A stretch of DNA of 64,000 nt from Leptasterias polaris (taxonomy: Eukaryota; Echinodermata; Asteroidea; Forcipulatida; Asteriidae), in the NCBI GenBank assembly GCA_037783415.1, contig JAZGTN010000119.1, forward strand, positions 434,001 to 498,000, in the 5' to 3' direction. A program made the position numbers and the translations under genes. Within the stretch, counting starts at the first letter, position 1, and the number at the start of each line of letters is the position of its first letter. Below are positions 54,847 through 64,000 of this stretch, piece by piece. A model generated the notes under the pieces. That model did no database searches. It was not told where the DNA came from and saw nothing but the letters and a program-made list of their open reading frames with translations.

Positions 54847-55314
54847 AAACCTTTCGTTGTGTCAAAGATCTATTCAAAAGTATAATTCAACTGGCTTTAA
54901 AGGGTCTCGTTGCCCTGGATTGGGCGATTTGGGCTACGAAAAGCGTTTGTTATGAAATGAGTTCAATGGTTGGAAAGACGGAAGGTAGAATAAATATAAT
55001 GATCCACACAAGTATTCCGCGAAAGTGTGTGGTTTCCTTCACTTCGTGAACTAACACTGCCCGCATTTTTGCAGAGCAAATTTGTTGACTCGGCGGACCG
55101 TGCTAGTTAAACGAAGCAAAAAGAAAACCACACAATTTCGAAGCATATTTGAGTGGATCATTACTCGTTTTCAAAACATCTTTATAACCATATGCATTTG
55201 ATATCAAACGGTTTCCAACGCTTTTCATAGCCCAAATTGCCCTATCCGAGGCAACGTGTCCCTTCAAACCTTTCTTTTTGTCAAAGATTGACTCAAAAAT
55301 AGAATTCAACTGGC
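54847..55314. mobile_element. Palindromic MITE (GACACGTTGCC family), copy 3, between 49-bp direct repeats
   Basis: The element at about 54898-55266 has ends TAAAGGGTCTCGTTGCCCTG and GAGGCAACGTGTCCCTT. It lies between AAACCTTTCGTTGTGTCAAA...ATTCAACTGGC (54847-54895) and AAACCTTTCTTTTTGTCAAA...ATTCAACTGGC (55266-55314). Confidence 0.65.
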
Positions 55315-55753
55315 CTAAGCTGTGTTATAGTAATTCCACTCTGTTCCTATTGTTATGGTGCTCGTACTCGTACTGGAGAAGCACAATCAAAATACTTGCA
55401 GGGCCTACTTGGAGTCATAACTCGATACTCAATAAGCCTGGGTGACTAGTGGACCTTGCTACTCGACTAGTTGCTCCTCAAATAGTTCTACTAATTTGTA
55501 ATTCCCATAATACGTTGCGGTATTTGTTTGCCGGAGGCGCAATAATAGTAAAAAATCACTCTGAAAGAATTGAAAGTTTGTGTCACTGATGTCTGATTGT
55601 GTGTATTAAGTAATTTATGTTGTCGTGAATAGTCGTGAGCGACAATTTTTGTAGTAGTCGTGGCGGTGCGACTAAGCGAGTAGTTGAAAAACAATAGTCG
55701 CGACTTCGACACTATAGTCGTACTATAGTCACCCATAGGCTTAATACTCAATT

Positions 55754-56126
55754 GAAGGGTGTGTACAACATTGGTAAGATTGAAAATATAAAAGTTCACA
55801 GATTTGCAGATTCACAGATTTGCACATAACTTACATGGTATAAAGATGGTCATGGTGGAAAACTTCCCTTGAAATAGTTTTGCTTGAAATGCCATAGTTT
55901 TTAGGAAATGAGTAAAACAATAGTCTTTATCCTGTTTATCCTGCACGATAAAATCCGATGTTGTAAAAATGGTTAAAACATATAACGGGGTTTTCACTGA
56001 TTTCTCATGACTACGAAGACCGATTGTGCTTAAACTTTCACATGTTTGTTATTTCATGTATATGTTGGGTCACATCAAGTTTGGATACTGGTCTTTGACA
56101 ATTACCAATGTTGTACACACCCTTTA
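55754..56126 (+). mobile_element. MITE (GGTGTGTACAACATTGGTAA ends)
   Basis: Left end AAGGGTGTGTACAACATTGG and right end CCAATGTTGTACACACCCTT are perfect inverted repeats. The interior has GGTCATGGTGGAAAACTTCC and ATACTGGTCTTTGACAATTA. This is the best-preserved copy of the family at 2626, 9030 and 19395. Confidence 0.75.
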
Positions 56127-56324
56127 AACAAATTATGCGTGCTTAAAATCATATAGTCGGTACCGGACTGAAATTGTACTCGGACTAATTTTTGTAATTA
56201 CTCGTGGTCAAATTGTGACAGTACTTTACGCTTTCCTTAGAGGTGCGTTTTAATGTGAAGACTGGAGGAAACAGCAATTGTTTAGAAAGGGCGGACACAA
56301 TTCTTTGACGAGAAACCTGGTTTG

Positions 56325-56690
56325 GGTAATGACTCTGAAAAGTAATGGCAATAAAAACTTACTTGGTAAGAAGTACAGCAGCTTTGGATAGTATAAAGTA
56401 TTTTGATAATCATTTCACTTCGAAGTATTGCGGTTAAGGAAAAATGTTCACTTTTTACCCCAAACATTTTGAATCTGAGAAGCGTTACGGCCGTACGCTT
56501 CTCAGATTGTGTATTCCTAGGAATACTCTTCCTGCGTGGAAATATTCACTCAGGTTTGTCGGTGATATCTCAAAAACGCCACCACCTTTTGAAGTGAAAT
56601 TTTCACAGGTTATTGTAAATACCTACATTTATATAGGATTAAAACAACCAAACGGTTCCAAAAACCAAAGGTACACATTGCCTTTTAAAA
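56325..56690 (+). mobile_element. MITE-like repeat (GAGAAGCGTTAC family), best copy
   Basis: CTGAGAAGCGTTACGGCCGT and ACGCTTCTCAGATTGTGTAT form a hairpin, then CTTCCTGCGTGG, CGGTGATATCTCAAAAACGC, AAACGGTTCCAAAAACCAAA. Confidence 0.7.
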
Positions 56691-56727
56691 AATAATAAGA
56701 TTATACCACCCGATACTCCACATTTCT

Positions 56728-57188
56728 GGGAGACGAGGTAGTAATCTGTGTTGGTAAGCGCTGTCACTCGTTGACCCTTTTTTGTCGTTAACTACTAACA
56801 GAAATGTAACCCAGGTTGGAAAGTATAGAAAGCCATAACTGCAAATCAAAAACAGATTGCCATAGTTTGAAGCAGTGTTACACAAATATTCATAAATAGT
56901 TAGGGTTAGGGTTAGGGTTAGGGTTAGGGTTAGGGTTAGGGTTAGGGTTAGGGTTAGGGTTTCCGTTCATGAATATTTACAGAAAATGTTGAATTCGGCC
57001 GACCATGCCATCCGGCGCACTTTGTTTATCAACAAAAGAAAGGCCCCATATACAGATTACATTCCTTCCTGTTACCTGCCAACAGAGGTAGTAACCTGGG
57101 AGACGAGGTAGTAATCTGTGTTGGTAAGTGCTGTCACTCGTTGACCCTTTTTTGTCGTTAACTACTAACAGAAATGTGGAGTATCGGC
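56728..57188 (+). repeat. 80-bp direct repeats flanking the telomere-type tract
   Basis: CTGGGAGACGAGGTAGTAAT, CTGTGTTGGTAAG(C/T)GCTGTC and ACTAACAGAAATGT occur at 56728-56812 and 57098-57177 with one or two differences. Outside them GATACTCCACATTTCT (about 56711) and AGAAATGTGGAGTATC (57170) are inverted. Confidence 0.85.
56900..56961 (+). repeat. Interstitial telomere-type repeat, (TTAGGG)10
   Basis: Ten perfect TTAGGG units. AAATATTCAT lies on the left and ATGAATATTT on the right as an inverted pair immediately outside. Confidence 0.95.
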
Positions 57189-57830
57189 TGGATTATACAC
57201 ACCTTTTTGCAGGGCTGTAGTTATCATAAAAAACAAACATTGTGGTCCATATAAAGCGTCTTTAAAAAAAATAAGATTATCTAACACCATTTTGCAGGGC
57301 TTGCATATAAAGTACTCGCACTCGTACACGTATTCGGAGATCCAAATACTTGGTGCTAGCAGAATGTCTCTTGTGCTGCCAAAGTGCTCCATTTACATAC
57401 AGCGCAGTTGGTTGCCTTGAAGTTGCCTGAACAAATTTGCCCTGTGTGACATGGCCTATAATAGAGTACTCGTATTCGAGTAAAAACTTACCACCCAAGT
57501 ACTCGGCGGTACCCAATACTGGACTGAAAAGTACTTGCCTAGTGGCAGCTGTTAAGTTATTTTCCCGAGACCTGTTACTTGTTACTTGTTATAATAATCC
57601 CCTTGCAGCCAAATTTGGGCTAAACTGGGATGTTTGTGGGAAGTGACGTCAACAGTCAGGTGGATAAGGTGCCAAAGAAAAGAGAAAAGTGCACTATTTA
57701 CAGGTGCAGAAATAAGGAAAAGTAATTTGTTGTTCAGAGAACAGTGTTGCCATACAGAGGCTGCATTACTCTGATGGCAGGGCTGGCTGCTGTTAAAAAG
57801 GCCTGTATGGATGGGGCTATGTGCAGAACA

Positions 57831-57942
57831 GCAGATGGTGGTAGCCTGTTCCAAACTGACATAGTTCTTGGGAAGAAAGCAAACTTGTATGCATTGATCG
57901 TTGGGATGATTAAAGAGGTGTATTTGAGTGGGTGATCAATTC
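57831..57942 (+). repeat. 112-bp direct duplication, left copy
   Basis: GCAGATGGTGGTAGCCTGTT to GGTGATCAATTC, matching 58587-58698 with about three differences. Confidence 0.9.
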
Positions 57943-58586
57943 ACCCGATTCGACTACCCACCGCTGCTAATAAGCAAGGCTTGAGGGGGGAGATGCCATA
58001 CTATAAGCGTGCCCGAAATATATTATCATCTTACATAATATCACCCGCCACGCTTGTTAGCGAGGCCGGTGTCATAGGGAAATCTATCCCTCGGAAACTC
58101 TGTCCCCCATATGGGAAATTAACGTGGGATGGAGGAGGATGATTCAAAAGAGGGTGCTATCAAAAGCAGTTTGTACACAGTTCTCCATATGGGGGGACAG
58201 AATCTCCGGGGGGACAGAATCTCCTGCCACACCGGCGTCGCGCGGTAGAGAATCAGTCACACCATTACTACATTAGGCTAACTTACCAATAATCATTGAT
58301 CGGCAGAATCTCTACCTAAGCACCTGAATACAAAGTGGATGTGTTCAATGTGATTCATCCATTGATGATTCGGAGACATTTTGGGGCGAAAACTTCCGCA
58401 ACCAGAACTTTGCAGAAGAAGTCATTATTTCATGAGGCGGCCATGATGGCGGCCTCGCTAACAAGCGTGGCGGGTGATATTATGTAAGATGATAATATAT
58501 TTCGGGCACGCTTATAGTATGGCATCTCCCCCCCCCCCCCCCCCCAAGCCTTGCTTAGTAACAGCGGTGGGTAGTCGGATCGGTTG
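57943..58586. mobile_element. Foldback element inserted in a LINE
   Basis: Arms of about 123-137 bp (57943-58065 and 58450-58586), for example CCGATTCGACTACCCACCGC / GCGGTGGGTAGTCGGATCGG and GCCACGCTTGTTAGCGAGGC / GCCTCGCTAACAAGCGTGGC. The arms differ mainly in a G/C-run length. The loop of about 385 bp has no ORF. Flanked by the 112-bp duplication. Confidence 0.85.
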
Positions 58587-58698
58587 GCAGATGGTGATAG
58601 CCTGTTCCAAACTGACATAGTTCTTGGGAAGAAAGCAAACTTGTATGCATTGATCGTTGGGATGATTAAAGCAGTGTATTTGAGTGGGTGATCAATTC
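58587..58698 (+). repeat. 112-bp direct duplication, right copy
   Basis: GCAGATGGTGATAGCCTGTT to GGTGATCAATTC, same length as the left copy. Confidence 0.9.
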
Positions 58699-59534
58699 GT
58701 TGTGAGATATGTGTAGCATGCTGAAAGCACTGTGAAATATTGACTAAGTTGTAGTGAATTTTGTAGTACAGAGTGCATTGTTGGATCAGACGGCGAGTGT
58801 GAAGTAGGTCCCAGTTTAATTTTTCTACAAGCGGTGTGAGTTGTAGTTCGATAGTCAGAAAAGACAAATCTGGCAGCATTCTTTTGGATCTGCTCGAGAT
58901 GATTTATATCAGTGGTAGTGTTAGGGTTCCAAATTTCACTGGCATACTCAATTTGTGGACGAACTAGGGATGTGTAGGCTCTTTATTTAACCTGTTGCGA
59001 GCAAGGTGATAATGTTCTTCTAAGAAGACCTAGAGTACGACTTGCTTTGTGTTTGATTTTGGAGCAATGGTCTGTCCATCTTTCTCCTGTGTACAAATCC
59101 AATCACAAAGTAAACATGCATTAACTTAAAAAGGCAAGCCACTCAAGCACCGAAAGAATTTTCTATTATATTTATAGCTAGATTGATTATTTGGGGATGT
59201 GTTGACGTAAAAACGCGGGTTTTTTTCCCTTTTATGTATACTCGTATTTGGAGATCCAAAACCTTGGAACACGGCTGTTGGACTCAGTTTGCGAATAGAA
59301 AAATGCTACTTGAGATCCAAGGTACTAGAACTTGAATCGGCCACACTATTGCTTGACACTATAATGAAGGCACTTGACTACAACACTGGCCATATGACTA
59401 AATGTTTTTATAATTATATATTTTTTTGCAAAACAGAAAAAAGGTTTTACTGGCACCTTGCAAATGCTGTAAACTATTGTTGTATTAGGGTGGCTTGATC
59501 AAGGACAAAACAGGTTACTACATGATTCAAATCA

Positions 59535-59620
59535 ATTTTAACCCTACGTGATGCCATGGCTTACTTATTGAGTAACAGATTTTAATTAACAAGTCAGTAC
59601 TCCGCCATTTTATTTTTTTA
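59535..59620 (+). repeat. Short dispersed repeat, copy of 49190-49270
   Basis: CTTATTGAGTAACAG, TTTTAATTAA, AAGTCAGTACTCCGCCATTT. Confidence 0.7.
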
Positions 59621-60245
59621 ATTTCTTTTGTAATGAAGAATCCATACTCCCTAACTTCACCTAGCCAAATAGCATGCCAACTGTCTTGTAACCATCGGGG
59701 TTGTATTTCACTGAAAGGACCAGCTCTCCCTGTTTTCCCATAGGAATAGATCGGTCCATTAAGCCCCGCCTCCTTACGAGTTGACCAATCACAGCCGCGA
59801 AACCCGATCACCATTAGTGCAAAGATCACCAAACGGCTCAAAATGGTGATCAGATTTTGCGGTTGTGATTGGTCAATGAGAAATGGGCGTGGCTTAATGG
59901 ATCGGTGTATTGTACAGCAGTTGCTTAGCCTTGGACCTAATTACCACTATTAGGTCAAATAAACCATTTTGTATAAACCACAAATGTAAACAAATATGGT
60001 CTAATTTCAAAGGAAATTTTGCTATAATTTGTTTTATGTAGTCACAAGGGTCCATATCTAATGGTTTGGGCGACTCAAAGGTGATTATGGTCTCCCAAAA
60101 ATTGTAATACAAGCAAATATCAAAGTGTCACTAAAATGTGCGCGATGGTGTAAAGGGTTTAAAAAAAATGCTGTCACCGAGTGTAATGAGCATTTTATAA
60201 CTACTCACTTGTACTCCAACTCTTTTAATTATAGATCTGTCCCTG

Positions 60246-61478
60246 GTGCACCCTAACATGGATCAGAAAGGAGCCACGAAGCTACTGTTTTTGTGCAGCA
60301 GCGTCTATATTGTACCACTGGTGCTCTGCAATGACGGGGCGTTTAAGATCTTTTGGTGGTTACCTCGATGTGTACAACGATGGTTCCACTGTACTCCAGA
60401 AGCGAACGCGCCAGTGGGGTTCAACCGACATTGATACAGAGAGGGTTCCCATAACTGTTGCTTCGAATTACTGCTGGAATGAGGGCCGGTCGTACTGCCA
60501 CTTGAACTTTGTGGTATCGACATCAACCGACGAGAATGAGGAGCACTACCAACTTATGGGTAGCAAGATGGTGATCTACGACGTGTCGTCTTCCTACGTG
60601 GTTGGTGGTTATGGTTGGGGAGTACAAGACAAATTGAGGACGTAGATGTGAACTCGGGCAGGATATGGTCAGTCGATCTGAATGATTGGGGTTTCGGGTA
60701 TCTCCATCTGTTCGTTAGGAAAGAAGCACGTCCCTCTCACACCGATGCCTTCTTCCAACAGTACAGAAAATCAGGGGAAGAGAATTTCAGCTTAGAGCAA
60801 ACTTCTATCGGACTGACAGATCCTTCTAGTACTAAACAGCTATTATCTAATTTCAAAACCTGGACCAATACTTGGGAAGAGCTGTCCATACAATATCTAG
60901 AAGTGTACACGATTCCCACAATACTGGTTGATTCCACTGCCCTCTACGACGAAAAGGTTTCGAAACCCCTTGATTTACCGGTCCTGAAGTCCTTGACGTT
61001 GGAAAACTACGGTTCCGGGGCCACAAGTGATGACTTCGCATTGATTGGCACGTCGGAGACGTTCACCATCAGCACCGAGTCGACTATCTCGACATCATTC
61101 GAATTTGCCATCGACGTTGGATCTGAGGTGACACTCGATGCCGCGGGGGTTGGCATCAGCATGAGCATCAACTTGCATTCCGCATACTCTTCATCCTCTG
61201 AGCAGAAGTTGACCAAGACCGATACGAAGACCCAGACCGTACAGTGGCCATCGACCTGCCTCGCCGGTATGAGGGTCAAGCACATCGTAACTACCACGTC
61301 GGAGGAGGTGGAGGTTCCGATCTTGTTCACTTTCGAGCGCGGTGATCTTAGATGGACTGAGAGGAAGATCTTGGAAGCAACGATGTCAAACCTCAAGCAA
61401 CAGAAGTACGACTGTTGCCTGTGGGCTGATGCTCACCCGTTGTGCGGTACAACCGGCCTCCCATTGTGCAGCCAATAG
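60246..61478 (+). pseudogene. Secreted aerolysin-type beta-pore-forming protein, reading frame broken twice
   Basis: An acceptor-like TCTTTTAATTATAG at 60221-60234 precedes the ATG (60246 or 60258), suggesting a 5' UTR intron. The first frame encodes a signal-peptide-like start (KLLFLCSSVYIVPLVL). The frame then changes near 60351-60354, and again near 60631-60633. The middle segment has a compact N-terminal domain with YCWNEGRSYC. The long last segment (to 61478) has Ser/Thr-rich alternating polar/hydrophobic strands with Gly at the turn (FEFAIDVGSEV, GVGISMSINL), a VQWPSTCLAGMRV turn and VPILFTF. These are typical of the aerolysin/ETX-MTX2/natterin-like pore module. The C-terminus is Cys-rich (YDCCLWADAHPLCG). 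Such proteins form heptameric or octameric membrane pores and serve immunity or digestion in invertebrates. Both breaks lie at short homopolymers, so sequencing error and true pseudogene are both possible. AATAAA at 61805 may be the poly(A) signal. Confidence 0.65.
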
Positions 61479-61810
61479 ACGTGTACCAGGACGCGACCTC
61501 AAATCGGTGTAACCATCCCGAGGCTGGAATGAGCACCAGTCTGCGTCAGTTCAGTCTAGCGCCCTCTTGTGGTCGCTCGTACTACACTTCCTTTTTTGAT
61601 TATTCTGTTTGTTAGTGATTACACTTGACCTGCTCAGTGCAGTAAAAAGCCGTAGTTTCTCATGAAAACGAGTGTTGTTGTTTTTTTGATCGGGTATGTT
61701 TTGAAATCCAACTTTTACTACTATAGTGGTGCTGGTTTTATTCTGTTCAATGAATATAAGTGTTAATTTGTGGAATTGGGTAATACAAATGTTTTGATGT
61801 CTCAAATAAA

Positions 61811-62110
61811 CCGCAAGGGTTAAATTTTTTACTGATCTTGAGTTGAATATGAGAAAATATTATCCTTACGTAATTGCCATGCTAAACTTATTCTGACCAA
61901 CGGGAGACTGTTCAGTCATTATGTCTCAATAGGCAGTTTCCTCTATTCATTTAACGATCAGAGTCTTGTTTATATCGGTTACCAACCAAATTGTCAAGAA
62001 TGGGTCTGTAAATGAGTTTACCGTGTGTATGCAGCCACGTGATCAATCGCACTGTGGTAACTTTTTTGATCAGTCTACTTCACATACAGACACTCTCCAC
62101 TTAAATCTAT
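61811..62110. other. Intergenic DNA, nothing recognised
   Basis: No ORF with a recognisable motif, no repeat match within the window. Confidence 0.4.
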
Positions 62111-62119
62111 ACACCAGGG

Positions 62120-62270
62120 CTCAATTTCATAGAAATTCTAACAAGAAGCTAAGGACAACCAAATTGTGCCTACCAGAATAAGGTTCAGCCAAACTACCAT
62201 GTCTCATGTACAATTTGTGACTGGTATCCTGCTCACTTCACACACAGACACTCTCCACTTAATTCTATAC
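62120..62270. mobile_element. MITE fragment (TTCATAGAGCTGC family)
   Basis: GGGCTCAATTTCATAGAAAT, CAGAATAAGGTTCAGCCAAA and GTGACTGGTATCCTGCTCA repeat the left half of the following element. Confidence 0.65.
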
Positions 62271-62274
62271 ACCA

Positions 62275-62480
62275 GCTGGGCCCAATTTCATAGAGCTGCT
62301 TAAGCACAAAAAAGTAGCTAAGCACAACAAAATTATGCTTACCAGAATAAGGTTACCAGCCAAACTACCATGTCATATGTACAATTTGTGACTGGTATCC
62401 TGCTCATTTCTGTTTAGCAGACAATAATTGTTGAGCAATATTGTCTGCTTAAGTAGCTCTATGAATTTGGGCCCAGGACT
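62275..62480. mobile_element. MITE (TGGGCCCAATTTCATAGAGC family)
   Basis: Ends CTGGGCCCAATTTCATAGAG / CTCTATGAATTTGGGCCCAG with GCTTAAG inside each. Interior matches 26600-26800. Confidence 0.8.
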
Positions 62481-63188
62481 GACGGAGGGAAGGGTGTGTT
62501 TGTATTCCTTAGACGAGTATATCTTAATAAGTATTAAAAAACCAACAATGTTTGAAAATTCTTTGTTGTTGTTTTCCCTTTGGATACTTAATGATAAAGT
62601 TACCACAATATCGGTACATTTTCAAAGGACCTTATGCCTAGCCGTCAGCACCGGGCCATCTTATTTAGAGGTATAAAACGATGATGGAAATTTCCGCGAA
62701 AAAGGCCCTTAAGTCGCGCCTGGCTAAATCACGTAATGAGCTCTTCCATGTTGGAGTAGGGAATTTTTTTTTTCACAATTCGATTTTTTTTGTTTACCCT
62801 ATTTTCCAACCTTGATGTCTACTCTTTCATAATTTTAAACCAGGAAGGTTGATTTTGATCAATAAAAATGAAAAACCCTGTGTTCTGTGATAATGTTTAT
62901 AGTGGTTTGGTACGATCAATTCCGTGCGATGATACTAAAATGCCGATATTTTCACCTCTGGCAATGCTCTTCCACGAACCCCCTATTCTACATTCGGTAT
63001 CATCTTGAAGCTTATGACTAACTCTTTCTATATTTAGACACAAGAAAGGTGAAGGGTCAAATGCAATTGCTATGCAGGTCATTGTTTCCCCCATAAACAA
63101 ACTGCGCTTGTTACTAAGGACGTAGACATATCCTGTCACATGCTCCAAACAGAGCGCACTGATTGGTCGAGACGCCCAATATTAATCT

Positions 63189-63199
63189 TGCGCATGCGC
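63189..63199 (+). promoter_or_regulatory. NRF-1-like palindrome, candidate promoter
   Basis: TGCGCATGCGC sits in a locally CpG-containing stretch (63150-63260). An ATG at 63270 follows (MFILHTWHGGRVSRV...), as does a second frame (MGDELAELPCFRQKIVRD). No donor or domain confirms a gene. Confidence 0.3.
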
Positions 63200-64000
63200 T
63201 GTGGTCTCGCTTCGTGGCTTTCTCGGAACACGTACGTACTGGACGTAGCGCTAGCATTGTGCGTGCCACGATGTTTATTCTGCACACATGGCATGGGGGA
63301 CGAGTTAGCCGAGTTGCCTTGTTTCCGTCAAAAGATCGTCAGGGATTGTTTATCTCCTGTAACTTCTAAGATATGTCACAGATTTCATACTTTCTTTCGT
63401 GATTAATTTGATTGAAGATGACTCAAAGAATAGCACTATCATGCTAAAGCTTTTTAGGATCTATGAAATGCAAAGATATTCACTAATTCAGAGAGAGGAG
63501 AGCTATAATTATTATACATGTCTGGTTTCGTCGTATGACTCGGACTTTTGAGAAATCCTGAATTTATATTCTGATTTAACTTGCTGGTGACAGCGGAAGA
63601 CGCCCAACAAAGTACAATGTTTCAAGTGATACATTTTGAATTAATATTAAGTTCTTGTCTGAAATACAAGCAGCTGAACTCTAGGTAGGTTGCCCTACCA
63701 CACGATAGAGACAGAAAAGTCTAACATGTGCAAAAACAACGGCTATTTTCAGAGCCGTATGTTAAAAAAAAAAAAATAATAATTTTTTAATTGAGTTAGA
63801 GATATAAAATGCCAGGTGTTGTTGAAAACATCAAAAAAGAAGCGTATGATCACACAAAGCCCCTAACAATCAGACAATTTAGTTTAATACTTTCTTGTAT
63901 TTATTTTTTTTCTAATTTTTTTACAAAAATCTTGAAATTTTCACCCAAAACTTACATGTACAATTTGAATGAAATTCGTTCATGTCAAATGGAACATACT

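Larger units (their letters stand above)
57745..59095 (-). pseudogene. LINE 3' end (RT C-terminal region), split by a foldback element
   Basis: Read on the minus strand: SLVRPQIEYASEIWNPNTTT, DINHLEQIQKNAARF-V, LNWDLLHTRRLIQQCTLYYK, LIIPTINAYKFAFFPRTMSV-WNRL. The C-terminal end (PPSAVLHIAPSIQAFLTAA) is on the far side of the insertion, at 57745-57940. This matches the C-terminal region of CR1/jockey-like LINE ORF2. Frame changes and a stop (near 58985) show it is dead. Confidence 0.75.

Noticed and set aside
58430..58879. 149-codon minus ORF as a host gene
   Set aside because: Its first part is the LINE RT C-terminus and its last part runs into the foldback element, so it is a chance fusion.

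Overview
The window looks like invertebrate deuterostome nuclear DNA, most likely from an echinoderm. This rests on a NACHT plus RNH1-type leucine-rich-repeat (NLR) gene split by introns, AT-rich DNA packed with small inverted-repeat transposons and tRNA-headed SINEs, a TTAGGG telomere-type repeat, and small TATA-driven genes for secreted peptides. No database could be searched, so the taxonomic call is an inference. There are no bacterial operons, rRNA genes or CRISPR arrays, and I found no intact tRNA gene.

Layout. 1-150 holds the first coding exon of a secreted protein on the minus strand, cut by the window edge, with a TATA box at 241-248. 9407-9682 (minus) is a 91-residue precursor of a disulfide-closed, amidated neuropeptide, also TATA-driven. 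12.5-14 kb is a cluster of miniature inverted-repeat transposons (MITEs). 14397-28216 (minus) is the main gene: a seven-exon NLR receptor of 1383 predicted residues. It has no recognisable death-fold domain. Its N-terminal region is low-complexity and polybasic, carries a short amyloid/RHIM-like motif, and is followed by a 13-residue Cys/His tandem repeat, NACHT and LRRs. Its introns are full of MITEs and include a 30-bp minisatellite. All its internal splice junctions after the first are phase 1, and the joined coding length is a multiple of three.

29-36 kb is repeat-rich: a BEL/Pao integrase scrap, an 815-bp hAT-type non-autonomous element with a perfect 8-bp target duplication, a local duplication, and a deleted hAT transposase. 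36.6-47.5 kb holds exons of small secreted Cys-containing proteins on the minus strand (36600-36833, 37666-37780, 47369-47432). Between and around them lie nested transposons: an old LINE interrupted by a second LINE, which is itself interrupted by a 313-bp retroposon, plus a MITE, a 406-bp hAT-type palindromic element, and a large palindrome whose arms are arrays of GGCGGCCGCC. 48-60 kb is intergenic and repeat-dominated. It contains a degenerate hammerhead-like motif, several tandem arrays, a ten-copy TTAGGG tract, and a foldback element inserted in a LINE between two 112-bp direct repeats. 60246-61478 (plus) is a secreted aerolysin-type beta-pore-forming protein gene broken by two frame changes. 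The last 2.5 kb has MITE copies and an NRF-1-like palindrome that may mark a promoter.

Genes working together. The NLR (intracellular sensing) and the aerolysin-type protein (secreted effector or digestive protein) fit innate immunity, but they are far apart and nothing shows co-regulation. The neuropeptide and the small secreted proteins are independent genes with their own promoters. Most of the remaining DNA is mobile-element sequence, with several cases of one element nested inside another.
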